The position numbers and the translations under genes were made by a program. DNA of 32,796 bases from Verrucomicrobiota bacterium (lineage in GTDB: Bacteria; Verrucomicrobiota; Verrucomicrobiia; Chthoniobacterales; Terrimicrobiaceae). Positions within the stretch are counted from its first letter, which is position 1, and each line of letters opens with the position of its first letter. The stretch lies in contig JAGWWS010000027.1 of assembly GCA_018970255.1 (NCBI GenBank), forward strand, positions 1 through 32,796. The letters run 5' to 3'. This document shows positions 18,476 through 25,614 of this stretch, piece by piece. A model generated the notes under the pieces. That model was given only the letters and a program-made list of their open reading frames with translations, was not told where the DNA came from and searched no databases.

Positions 18476-18517
18476 CAGAATTCTGTTTTACTCAATAGCT
18501 GAGTATTTTTACTCAAT
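18476..18517 (-). promoter_or_regulatory. Clustered direct and inverted repeats upstream of the AAA ATPase
   Basis: The stretch contains a 10-bp palindrome CAGAATTCTG (18476-18485), two copies of TTTTACTCAAT (18486-18496 and 18507-18517, exactly 21 bases apart, about two helical turns) and, between them, TGAGTA (18500-18505), which pairs with TACTCA (18489-18494). Three ACTCA half-sites in this spacing look like a regulator-binding array 21-62 bases before the ATG at 18455. The repeats are seen directly; their role is inferred. Confidence 0.45.
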
Positions 18518-18550
18518 CATAAAAAGAAAACCTGTCAATCCACCCTAAAA

Positions 18551-18574
18551 GTAGCACAGGCGTCCCGCCTGCTG
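18551..18574. repeat. Short palindromic repeat with CAGGCG/CGCCTG arms
   Basis: CAGGCG (18557-18562) and CGCCTG (18566-18571) form a 6-bp hairpin with loop TCC, set as a GC-rich island within AT-rich DNA. Its contrast with the surroundings suggests an inserted dispersed element. Confidence 0.45.
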
Positions 18575-18723
18575 TTTCAAGTCACTCCTTAGCAATAGAT
18601 ATAACCAAAAAACCACACCCATATCCGATTTCCGAAAAGAAACCCACTTGCTTTGACCACTTCGTTTTCAGGACTTTTAAAATTTCAAACAAGGGTTCCG
18701 TTTTCACGGGAATACGTGTTTAC

Positions 18724-18762
18724 CGCCTCGCGAGGAGGTCGCCGCTGGTCGGCGCCCTCCTG
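18724..18762. repeat. Diverged copy of the CCTCGCGAGG repeat unit
   Basis: CCTCGCGAGG (18726-18735) is followed by AGGTCGCCGCTGGTCGGCGCC, to be read as two pieces. This resembles the left unit of the element at 12943-12974, with several changes in the second half. It shares the same order: palindrome, then a G/C-rich segment containing GCTG and a GTC core, then GGCGCC or GCGCC. Confidence 0.5.
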
Positions 18763-18840
18763 ATCATTCCGTTCTTGGCACGGGGACAATCCATTGAGCC
18801 ATGCCATTCCCAAAGGTCCAAAAAACCTCCAGATTTGGCA

Positions 18841-19701
18841 TCACTCCTCCCCCTGTGCCGCAGCCGCGCAGAAACAACTCCCCAGCAAAATCAGCACCCC
18901 GGCGATATAGACCCACATCAGCGTGAGCATGAGCGCTCCCACCGAGCCGTAGATCGCGTTATAGTTCACGATGCGCGCCACATAGTTTCCGAAAACGCTC
19001 TGCCCCGCCTGGAGTGAGACCGTCACGCACAGCGCCGCGAGCCACACCTGCCGGAAGTAAATCCGCATTCCCGGCGCGAGCATGTAAAGGGCCGTGAGCG
19101 CATAAAACATCAACCCGCCCGCGAGCACATACCGACCGGTGCCCAGAGCGACAGCCACGCCGTCGAAGTGAAAACCCGGCGCCACGACGGTGAGAAAATC
19201 CTCCAGCCCGCGCAAAATTTTCGCCGCCGCCTGCAGCACTGCCGGAGCAAAAAGCCCCAGCCCGACTGCGCTCGCCAGCACCACCATCATCGCCAGATTT
19301 TTCGCCGGCAACTTCCACCACGGCAAAAGTTCGTGGTGCCACGCACGGTTCACCCCTTGCACCAGCGCCTGAAAAAACCGCAGTGAAGTCCACGCCAGCA
19401 CCAGAAGCGAAACCGCCCCCACGCCGCCACGCGCTTTTTGCAATGACTCGGACATTTTCCAAACCAGCTCCTGCTGGCCGGCCTCCATCGGGAAAAACCG
19501 CTCCACCGTTCCGATCACATCCCCCGGCGCGACGAATATCGACCCCACCGTGAGCACCAGCGTGAAAAGCGGGATCAACGAGAACAGCGCGTAGTAGGCA
19601 AACGAAGCCGCCCGCGCCTCACCCTCGATCTCCCCGAAAATCCGGAACGCCTTCCCCGTCGTTCGCATCCACCGTTTCAAAAATGGCGGCATCCCATCCA
19701 T
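18841..19701 (-). CDS. YihY/BrkB-family inner-membrane protein
   Basis: A 286-aa protein with about six transmembrane helices and family blocks: GEARAASFAYYALFSLIPLF, VLAWTSLRFFQALVQGVNRAWH, RQVWLAALCVTV and NYNAIYGSVGALMLTLMWVYIAG (the last read as adjoining pieces). Family function is poorly defined; older names (ribonuclease BN, BrkB) are not reliable. The frame is open to 19839, but the extra 46 residues are Gly/Pro-rich and their start lies inside a terminator hairpin. I therefore use ATG 19701 (ATG 19692 is nearly as good). It follows the small exported protein and its terminator, so it is likely transcribed separately. Confidence 0.85.
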   Translation of the reverse strand: MDGMPPFLKRWMRTTGKAFRIFGEIEGEARAASFAYYALFSLIPLFTLVLTVGSIFVAPGDVIGTVERFFPMEAGQQELVWKMSESLQKARGGVGAVSLLVLAWTSLRFFQALVQGVNRAWHHELLPWWKLPAKNLAMMVVLASAVGLGLFAPAVLQAAAKILRGLEDFLTVVAPGFHFDGVAVALGTGRYVLAGGLMFYALTALYMLAPGMRIYFRQVWLAALCVTVSLQAGQSVFGNYVARIVNYNAIYGSVGALMLTLMWVYIAGVLILLGSCFCAAAAQGEE

Positions 19702-19815
19702 CTCCCCCGAGCCAAACACACCGCTCCCACCGGTGTCTCCACGAAAGTGCTCCTCTACCGGCGCGGTGGGGCCGGGGCCTCCAGACCCGCCGTTTTTCTT
19801 GAAACCCGAGCCTGT

Positions 19816-19850
19816 AAAAAAAGAGCGCGGATGACTCACGCCATCCGCGC
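19816..19850 (-). terminator. Rho-independent terminator after the small exported protein
   Basis: On the minus strand GCGCGGATG (19850-19842) pairs perfectly with CATCCGCGC (19833-19825) around an 8-base loop. CT and then a run of seven Ts follow (19822-19816). It lies 34 bases after the stop of the 54-aa gene and would end the efp/small-protein transcript. Confidence 0.88.
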
Positions 19851-19883
19851 CCGCTTATTGGAAGGAAATTCCTTCTTGTCGAA

Positions 19884-20048
19884 TCAGAGCGAGATTTCGG
19901 TCACCAGCGAGGACTTCTCGCCGTCCTTGGTCTCGTCCTTGTCGCCCTTGTCCTTGTCGCCGCATCCGCTGCCGGGGCAGGAGCCCGCGAAAACCGAAGC
20001 TACGGAAAAGGCGGCGAGGACCGCCGCGAACAGGATGGATTTTTTCAT
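19884..20048 (-). CDS. 54-aa exported Cys- and Lys/Asp-rich protein
   Basis: ATG 20048 opens a 54-codon frame. Its product has a clear signal peptide (MKKSILFAAVLAAFSVASVFA, about 21 residues), then GSCPGSGCG with Cys24 and Cys29, then a charged run of Asp, Lys and Glu (DKDKGDKDETKDGEK), and ends VTEISL. AGSC before Cys24 is only a weak lipobox, so it may be either a small lipoprotein or a secreted peptide. The two cysteines could form a disulfide or bind metal. It lies 55 bases after efp on the same strand and is closed by a strong terminator, which supports it as a real gene. Function unknown. Confidence 0.75.
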   Translation of the reverse strand: MKKSILFAAVLAAFSVASVFAGSCPGSGCGDKDKGDKDETKDGEKSSLVTEISL

Positions 20049-20103
20049 AGGGCTAAAAGGTTCGCGCCACTGCGGGCGAAGTCAAATTTTTTCCTAAGGA
20101 AAC

Positions 20104-20661
20104 TCAGGCGCGGCCGAGGTAGGTCCCGTCCGAGGTGCTGACTTTGATTTTTTCGCCCTCCTTGATGAAGAGCGGGACATTGATGGTCTTGCCGGTCTCG
20201 AGGGTGGCGGACTTTTGGACATTGTTCGCCGAGTCCCCGCGAACGCCTTCGGGCGATTCGACCACTTTCAGGACCACCGAGGAGGGCAGCTCGATCTGCA
20301 CCGGCCGGCCCTCGATGCTGAGCACCTCGACCTTGAGGTTCTCGACGAGGTATTGCTTCGAATCCCCCAGTAAATCCTCGTTCAGCGTGATCGTCTCGTA
20401 GGTCTGCGGATCCATGAAATGGTAGCCCTGGTGGTCGTGGTAGCTGAATTCGAGCGGGGTCCGGCTCGTCTCGACCACATCGACCTTCTCGGTGGAGGAG
20501 AACCGGATATCGGCGGACTTGCCGGTCCCGATGTAGCGGATGATGCATTGCACGAATGCACGGAGGTTCCCCGGCGTGCGGTGGTTCACTTCGAGCACGA
20601 TGGCGGGGTTGCCGTTGTAGCGGATCGCCATGCCTTTTCTGAGATCGTTTGCTGCTGCCAT
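20104..20661 (-). CDS. efp: Elongation factor P with an Asn tip residue
   Basis: A 185-aa translation factor that helps ribosomes stalled at polyproline. It has three beta-barrel domains: N-terminal KOW-like (MAAANDLRKGMAIRYNGNPA...), a central OB domain (SYHDHQGYHFMDPQTYETI), and a C-terminal OB domain with SPEGVRGDSANNVQKSATLETG and VPLFIKEGEKIKVSTSDGTYLGR (the last read as pieces). The loop that enters the peptidyl-transferase centre reads HRTPGNLRAF. The position of the modified Lys34 of E. coli is therefore Asn32. Length is near the usual 188. It lies 59 bases after the MacB-like permease gene and before the small exported protein. Confidence 0.95.
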   Translation of the reverse strand: MAAANDLRKGMAIRYNGNPAIVLEVNHRTPGNLRAFVQCIIRYIGTGKSADIRFSSTEKVDVVETSRTPLEFSYHDHQGYHFMDPQTYETITLNEDLLGDSKQYLVENLKVEVLSIEGRPVQIELPSSVVLKVVESPEGVRGDSANNVQKSATLETGKTINVPLFIKEGEKIKVSTSDGTYLGRA

Positions 20662-20720
20662 AAATGGGGCGCAAACAATACCCCCGCCGCCCGCCTTGGC
20701 AAGGAGCGAAACGGAAAGGC

Positions 20721-22076
20721 CTACTCGTATCTCAGCGCCGTGATCGGATCGAGGCGCGACGCCTTCAGCGCAGGGTGGATTCCCGAAACGAGCCCCGCGA
20801 AAACCGCGAATGCCACGCTGAACAAAATCCCGTCGAGGGTCAGCACCGGCACATTCTCCGTAGGGGAAATCAATTTCAGCACTTCGATCAACCCGAGCGA
20901 TGCCACGATCCCGATCATCCCCCCGATGAAAGAAATGAGCATGCTCTCGACAAGGATTTGCCGGAAGATGTCCCGCGGGCGGGCGCCCACCGCCAACCTG
21001 ATCCCGATCTCGCGCACCCGCTCGGAAATGCTGGCGAGCATGATGTTCATGATCCCGATGCCGCCCACGATGAGGCTGATGGCGGAAATCAGCCCCCCGC
21101 TCAACCGCGCCGCCCTCACGCTGCTCTCCACGCGGTCGAACCAATCCTCGCGCGTCTCGAGGTCGTAGTCGTCCACGCCGCGGTGGGTCAAATCCAGCAC
21201 CGCCCGGATTTGCAAAAGCGCCGCCCGGAAGTGCCGCAGGTCCCCGATCCGCACCGTGAGCGTGTCGAGCCGGATGGACTCCATCGAATTTGGGGCGCCC
21301 TCCGCCTTTGCGGGTGCACCCGGCAAGGCTGGCGTGGCGTTCTCCGACCTATCGCCCGAGCGGAATTCATGGAACATCGTGGAGAAGGGAATCAACACCG
21401 ACTCGTTCTTTTGCCGGAAGGGATCCCAACGGTAGGTCGGCACCTTGCGCCCCGCCTTCCTCGCGCGCGCCTGCTCCTCCCGTTCCTGCAATTTCAAAAC
21501 CCCCACCACCGTGAACGGCGAGTCGCCGATCCTCACCGTGCGCCCGACCACATCCGCCACGGGCGTCCCTGGAAAAAGCTGCGATGCGACCGAACTTCCC
21601 AGAACCACGCAGCGCGTCCCGCGGTCCACATCGAGGTCGGTCAAAAACCTGCCCGCTTCGAGCCCATGCATGCCGATCACGAAATGGTCCGGGAAAACCC
21701 CGCGAGCCCTGCGCCGTTCGCCGCCGCCTCCATCCCCGCGCGAAACCACCGCCGGGTGCTCGAGTTCCGGCGAGGCATGGGAGACCAAACCCGCCGCACC
21801 CTTCAGCGCCACGGCATCCCGCAGCGTCCTGCCCGGCGAGAGGTTCGCGAATTCGAACATCAACCCGCCCGGCTCGTTCGGCACCACGGAGACGAGCTCC
21901 AGCCCGCCCATCTGCTGCATGAAAGTCCGCATGCCCTCCTCGATCCCGCGCGTGAGCGCCATCGTGGCGATCAGGCTGCTCACGCCCAGCACCACGCCGA
22001 GCATGGAAAGGAAGCTGCGGAACTTGTGCGACGCGATCTCGCCCAGCCCGATTCTCAGCGCCATCCAAAAACTCAC
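20721..22076 (-). CDS. MacB-like ABC transporter permease (stand-alone)
   Basis: A 451-aa permease with the MacB/FtsX layout: one N-terminal helix (about 20-42, FLSMLGVVLGVSSLIATMAL), a large periplasmic MacB_PCD-type domain (about 45-320), and three C-terminal helices. The C-terminal part includes IVGGIGIMNIMLASISERVREIGIRLAVGARP (read in pieces) and ends ASRLDPITALRYE. It has no fused ATPase domain; the ATPase is encoded just before it. The start is GTG 22076, overlapping the ATPase stop as GTGA. A Pro/Ala/Gly-rich insertion (about 254-268) lies in the periplasmic domain. With the adaptor it would form a mechanotransmission exporter for peptides, lipoproteins or small molecules. Substrate unknown. 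Confidence 0.9.
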   Translation of the reverse strand: MSFWMALRIGLGEIASHKFRSFLSMLGVVLGVSSLIATMALTRGIEEGMRTFMQQMGGLELVSVVPNEPGGLMFEFANLSPGRTLRDAVALKGAAGLVSHASPELEHPAVVSRGDGGGGERRRARGVFPDHFVIGMHGLEAGRFLTDLDVDRGTRCVVLGSSVASQLFPGTPVADVVGRTVRIGDSPFTVVGVLKLQEREEQARARKAGRKVPTYRWDPFRQKNESVLIPFSTMFHEFRSGDRSENATPALPGAPAKAEGAPNSMESIRLDTLTVRIGDLRHFRAALLQIRAVLDLTHRGVDDYDLETREDWFDRVESSVRAARLSGGLISAISLIVGGIGIMNIMLASISERVREIGIRLAVGARPRDIFRQILVESMLISFIGGMIGIVASLGLIEVLKLISPTENVPVLTLDGILFSVAFAVFAGLVSGIHPALKASRLDPITALRYE

Positions 22077-22753
22077 GGGCGCCCCTCCCCCACGATTTTT
22101 CCGTCGCGCAGTTCGATCACCCGCCGCGACCTCGCCGCGATGCCGGGATCGTGCGTGACCAGCACGACCGTCTTCCCCGCACGGTTCAATTCGCCGAGCA
22201 ACCCCAGCACCGTTTCGCCCGTGGCGGAATCGAGGTTCCCCGTGGGCTCATCGCCCAGGAGGATCCTGGGATTGTTCACCAGCGCCCGTGCGATCGCCAC
22301 GCGCTGGCATTGCCCGCCGCTGAGCTGCGAGGGTCGGTTCGCCAACCGGTCGCCGAGCCCCACGCTCTTCGCCGCCTCTTCCGCGCGCCGCCGCCGTTCC
22401 TTCGCCGGCACATTCGCGTAGATGAGCGGCAGCTCCACATTTCCCACCACATCGAGCCGCGGCAGCAGGTTGAACGATTGGAAAACAAACCCGATTTCGC
22501 GGCTCCGCATGCGCGAGAGGTCGTCCGCCGTTGCCCGGCTCAAATCCTGCCCGCCCACCACCATCGAGCCCCCCGAGGGCGTGTCGAGGCACCCGATCAA
22601 ATGCATGAGCGTGGACTTCCCGCTGCCGCTGGGTCCAATGATCGAAACGAAATCCCCCTCCGCGATGTCGAGGTCCACGCCGTCGAGCGCGCGGATTTCC
22701 TGCTCGCCCACCCGGTAAACCTTCGTCGCCCCGCGGAGCTGGATCAGGCTCAC
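22073..22753 (-). CDS. MacB/LolD-type ABC transporter ATPase
   Basis: A 226-aa ATPase powering the adjacent permease. Walker A is GPSGSGKST (about 40-48), the Q-loop is GFVFQSFNLLPRL, the signature is LSGGQCQRVAIARAL, Walker B is ILLGDEPTGNLD, and the H-loop is LVTHD. The signature has Cys where Gln is usual (LSGGQQQR), and Walker B has Gly in place of the usual Ala before DEPT; neither removes a catalytic residue. GTG start 22753 overlaps the adaptor stop as GTGA, and the stop overlaps the permease start, so the three subunits are translationally coupled. Confidence 0.93.
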   Translation of the reverse strand: MSLIQLRGATKVYRVGEQEIRALDGVDLDIAEGDFVSIIGPSGSGKSTLMHLIGCLDTPSGGSMVVGGQDLSRATADDLSRMRSREIGFVFQSFNLLPRLDVVGNVELPLIYANVPAKERRRRAEEAAKSVGLGDRLANRPSQLSGGQCQRVAIARALVNNPRILLGDEPTGNLDSATGETVLGLLGELNRAGKTVVLVTHDPGIAARSRRVIELRDGKIVGEGRP

Positions 22754-23817
22754 GGTTTCGAAGCCGGCTTCACCGCCAGCACGCGGTCGCCCGCGGACAA
22801 ACCCGATTTGATCTCCGCCAGCGAAAGGTCCACGAGCCCGACCTCCACCACGCGCCGCTCCGTCCCTTCGTCCGTTTTCAAATACACCACCTTCTCGCCG
22901 TCCTCCTCGAAAACGCAGGTCACCGGCACCGCCACCACGCCCTCCGCCCGCCCGAGCGGCACCTCCATGCTCACCGAGACGCCGGGCTTCAACCCGTGCG
23001 CGTCGCCCTCGATCACGCCCGCGACCTCGAATCCCTTGATATTGCTCTTCACCGTCGCCTGTGGGGCGATCGAAACAATCCTCGCCCCGACCGCGCCGCC
23101 GCCACCGCCCGGGGGCGAGACCTTCATCACCGTGCCTTTGGAAATTTTTCCCGCATCGAGCTGGTTCACATGCGTGTTGACCATGAGCCGCGAGAGGTCG
23201 GCGACGACCATCAGGCTCGTTCCCGAATTCACGCTCGCCGCGCCCACCACCACCTGACCCTCGCTCACCGGCACATCGAGCACGGTGCCATCGGCGGGCG
23301 AAAGGATGCGCGTTTTGTCGATGCGGTCGTCCACCATGCGCAGCCTGCGCTCGGCGAGCTGGAGTTCGTTCTGCGAAATCCTGTGGTCCGCCTCGAGGTT
23401 GGAAAATTCCTCCCTGCTCAAGAGCCGCTGCTCGAAAAGCTGGCGCGCCCGCTCGAAGTTCCCGCCCGTCTTCCCCACCGCGAGCCTCGCCCCCTCGATT
23501 TCCGCCTCCACCCGCGCCCGCTCGCTCAACAATTCGGTGTCGTCGATCGTGATCAACTCGTCGCCCTTCCGCACCTCCTGCCCCTCGCGCACATGGATTT
23601 TGCGGACCTTCCCGCCAATCTCGGGCTTGATATCGACCTGGAACGCCGGCGCCACTTCGCCCGCGAGCGGCAACACCGGCGCCACATCGGCGGCCCTCGC
23701 CTCCTCCACCGGTTCCTCGCCTGCGCCCCCGCCGCGTTGCGGGAACGGCGGGATCCCCGCAAAAAACATCACCGCAGCGATGGCGAACAGGATGGTGGCG
23801 GCAACAATCTTCGTCAT
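22750..23817 (-). CDS. MacA/HlyD-type periplasmic adaptor (membrane fusion protein)
   Basis: A 355-aa protein. It has an N-terminal membrane anchor (MTKIVAATILFAIAAVMFFAG), an acidic linker, a barrel-sandwich/lipoyl half (VDIKPEIGGKVRKIHVREGQEVRKGD, in pieces), an alpha-helical hairpin (about 95-165, ARVEAEIEGARL to RRLRMVDDRIDKT), then ILSPADGTVLDVPVSEGQVV and a C-terminal beta-barrel region with a Gly-rich PPGGGGGA loop. It would link the MacB-like permease to an outer-membrane TolC-type channel, but no such channel gene is in the window. Start ATG 23817 is chosen because the anchor begins there. It follows the FIST gene by 7 bases and overlaps the ATPase start. Confidence 0.9.
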   Translation of the reverse strand: MTKIVAATILFAIAAVMFFAGIPPFPQRGGGAGEEPVEEARAADVAPVLPLAGEVAPAFQVDIKPEIGGKVRKIHVREGQEVRKGDELITIDDTELLSERARVEAEIEGARLAVGKTGGNFERARQLFEQRLLSREEFSNLEADHRISQNELQLAERRLRMVDDRIDKTRILSPADGTVLDVPVSEGQVVVGAASVNSGTSLMVVADLSRLMVNTHVNQLDAGKISKGTVMKVSPPGGGGGAVGARIVSIAPQATVKSNIKGFEVAGVIEGDAHGLKPGVSVSMEVPLGRAEGVVAVPVTCVFEEDGEKVVYLKTDEGTERRVVEVGLVDLSLAEIKSGLSAGDRVLAVKPASKP

Positions 23818-23824
23818 CGGCGGG

Positions 23825-24949
23825 TCATTCTTCCTTCCGCGCAAAAACCGCCGCCACCGCCGTGTAGCCGTGCAGCGCCGTGGTCCCCGCCACCGGGGCA
23901 ATCTCCGCCGCCGAGAGGAAACCCGCCGCGGGCTTGCGCCCGAGCACCGCCCTCAACCCCGAGGCATCGGGGCTTTCCACCCCGAAGAAATTCGCCCCGC
24001 GCCCCACGCAAGAAAACAACAACGCCGCCACCGCCCGCTTCTTCGCCTTCCCCGCCGGCTTGAACGCCCGCTGCAGGTCTGCGAGCGCGGACTCGCGGTT
24101 CCTGATCTGGTATTGCAGGGTCTGCCCGATCCTCGGCAAACCGCCGATCACCACCGCGCCGGAATCTGGGTCCGCACCGATGATGTTTTTGATCAAAAAA
24201 TCCCCCGATCGGAATTCCTCGAGGTATTCGTTCCCCGCCAGCCCTGCGAAAAGGTTTCCCTTGGCGCGGGACTTCTCGTCGTCGCTCAGCGTTTCGAAAG
24301 CCCGCTCGAGCACGCGGTAGGCGGGCTGCCCCCCGAGCGAATAAAGGATATTGTGGTCGGCGCGCGTCACGGTCAGCGGCTCCCCGATCGGGCGGCACCC
24401 CTGCGCGGCGAAGGGCAACACACACGCCCCATCCGCCGCCGGCACCACCACCGACTCCACGCGCCTCCCGTTCAGGAAAACACAAGGCCCCCCGTCCCTC
24501 GCACGCCCCGTCACGCCGCCAGCCAAAGCCGAGCCCGGGAATTTCCTGTCCCACTCCGCCAGCCTGGCATCGAAATCCTCCGAAATGCCCGATTGCAGCA
24601 ACACCGCCCCATCCGCCCCCGCCACGGCGCCCAACCCGCGTTCGCAGGCCACCGGCTCCGACACGCCCCCCGCCAGCGCGAGCACCGAGAACCCCTGCGC
24701 CCCCTCGAATTCCTTGCCGTCGCACACCTGGCCCGTCACCGCACATCCCGCCACATCGCGGATATGCCCGTCCACGCGCAGGATTTCGCAAAGCTCCTCC
24801 GCCTGCGGCAGGAAATCCGCCGCCGCGAAAACAAAAGCCGCCTTCGCAGGCGCCCCCAGTTTTTTCCGGATTTGCTTCGCCGCGCGCAGGACCGCTTCCG
24901 GGCGGCATGGTCCGTCCACACGCAGGCTCGCTGCCTTGGGTTCCGTCAC
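23825..24949 (-). CDS. FIST N/C-domain sensor-like protein
   Basis: A 374-aa soluble protein with FIST_N (about 30-215) and FIST_C (about 216-370) domains. Markers are the early FVFAAADFLPQAEELCEIL, AGCAVTGQVCDG, SALAGGVTGRARDG, NILYSLGGQPAYRVLE, GLPRIGQTLQYQIRN, and the C-terminal LLFSCVGRGANFFG followed by VAGTTALHGYTA. FIST domains are thought to bind small ligands, and when alone their role is uncertain. The start is GTG 24949. The stop lies 7 bases before the adaptor start, so it is almost certainly in the operon of the MacAB-like exporter, suggesting that it senses or regulates the exported compound (inference). Confidence 0.85.
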   Translation of the reverse strand: MTEPKAASLRVDGPCRPEAVLRAAKQIRKKLGAPAKAAFVFAAADFLPQAEELCEILRVDGHIRDVAGCAVTGQVCDGKEFEGAQGFSVLALAGGVSEPVACERGLGAVAGADGAVLLQSGISEDFDARLAEWDRKFPGSALAGGVTGRARDGGPCVFLNGRRVESVVVPAADGACVLPFAAQGCRPIGEPLTVTRADHNILYSLGGQPAYRVLERAFETLSDDEKSRAKGNLFAGLAGNEYLEEFRSGDFLIKNIIGADPDSGAVVIGGLPRIGQTLQYQIRNRESALADLQRAFKPAGKAKKRAVAALLFSCVGRGANFFGVESPDASGLRAVLGRKPAAGFLSAAEIAPVAGTTALHGYTAVAAVFARKEE

Positions 24950-24980
24950 CCCGCGAATGTTTGCCGCATCGGCAGGCGAG

Positions 24981-25388
24981 TCAATCCAGCTTGGAAAGAA
25001 TCTTGAACGCCTTCCTCACATCGCCCACGCGGAGGATGAGAAGCCCCTTCTTCGCCGAGGGCATGCTCGCAAGGTAGGCATACTCGATGTTGACCCGCCC
25101 GCCCGCCAGCGCCCGCGCGATCCGCGAGAGGCTGCCGGGCTTGTTGTCGTTTTCAATCATCAGCACCTCGCTCTCGAGCACCAGCACGCCGCGGGCCTCG
25201 AGCACCGCGATCGCCCGCCGCGTGTCGCTGACCACCATGCGCACCACGGCATGGTCCACCGTGTCGCTCACCGTAAGCCCGTAGATGTTGACCTTCTCCT
25301 CCGCAAGCGCGTCGCAGAGGTCGCTCAACGTCCCGGGGCGGTTCGCAATGAAAAATGCCAACTGTTCAACGGTCCGGAGGGTTTTCAT
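24981..25388 (-). CDS. Tandem ACT-domain protein
   Basis: A 135-aa protein made only of two ACT domains (about 8-70 and 75-133), seen as QLAFFIANRPGTLSDLCDAL and VLMIENDNKPGSLSRIARAL. Each has the PGxL turn used to bind amino acids at domain interfaces. No catalytic or DNA-binding domain is present. ATG 25388. It ends 31 bases before the FIST gene on the same strand and may be the first gene of the ACT-FIST-exporter operon. The likely ligand is an amino acid, which is inference from the fold. The 226-base gap upstream, up to rnr, must hold its promoter. Confidence 0.88.
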   Translation of the reverse strand: MKTLRTVEQLAFFIANRPGTLSDLCDALAEEKVNIYGLTVSDTVDHAVVRMVVSDTRRAIAVLEARGVLVLESEVLMIENDNKPGSLSRIARALAGGRVNIEYAYLASMPSAKKGLLILRVGDVRKAFKILSKLD

Positions 25389-25451
25389 AAACGCAATCCT
25401 GCGCCCGCCCCGCCGGTGCGTCGATGGGAAAAACCGAGCCCTCCCGTGCCG

Positions 25452-25491
25452 CCGCCTTGCGAGGCGGACCCTGCTTGTCAGAGCCGGAGCG
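25452..25491. repeat. Third, degraded copy of the repeat unit
   Basis: CCGCCT (25452-25457) and AGGCGG (25462-25467) form a hairpin with loop TGCG. Then CTGCTTGTCAGAGCCGGAGC follows, which closely resembles the GCTGCTTGTCAGCGCCGGA part of the element at 12943-12974. It lies in the 25389-25614 gap between the divergent ACT and rnr genes; no other signal was recognised there. Confidence 0.55.
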
Positions 25492-25614
25492 ATTTTTTAC
25501 AGGTCCCGTTTCCATTTTAAAAAATCAAACCCTTCGCAGCCAAAAACTCCACTCGTCCCCCCAAACCCAAACACCCTGCTTGCCCCGCAGCCACATCGGG
25601 GCGATGGATGGCCG

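Larger units (their letters stand above)
18456..18840. other. AT-rich intergenic region with repeats, no gene
   Basis: A 385-base gap between two minus-strand genes, strikingly AT-rich from 18456 to about 18720. It holds the promoter-side repeats of the ATPase gene (18476-18517), a CAGGCG palindromic repeat (18551-18574) and a CCTCGCGAGG repeat unit (18726-18762). I found no open frame with protein-like sequence and no RNA gene. It may be the remnant of a boundary left by insertion of the ATPase gene. Confidence 0.6.

Noticed and set aside
17265-18760. Insertion sequence or genomic island carrying the AAA ATPase
   Set aside because: AT-rich flank and repeats hint at transfer, but there is no transposase or integrase, and no matching terminal inverted repeats or target duplications were found.
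20090-20102. TTTCCTAAGGAAA palindrome after efp as a terminator
   Set aside because: The arms leave a one-base loop, so no stable hairpin of this form is possible; a strong terminator lies after the next small gene.
22307-22330. Altered ABC signature (LSGGQC) as evidence of an inactive ATPase
   Set aside because: The changed position is not catalytic; Walker A, Walker B Glu, Q-loop and H-loop are all intact.
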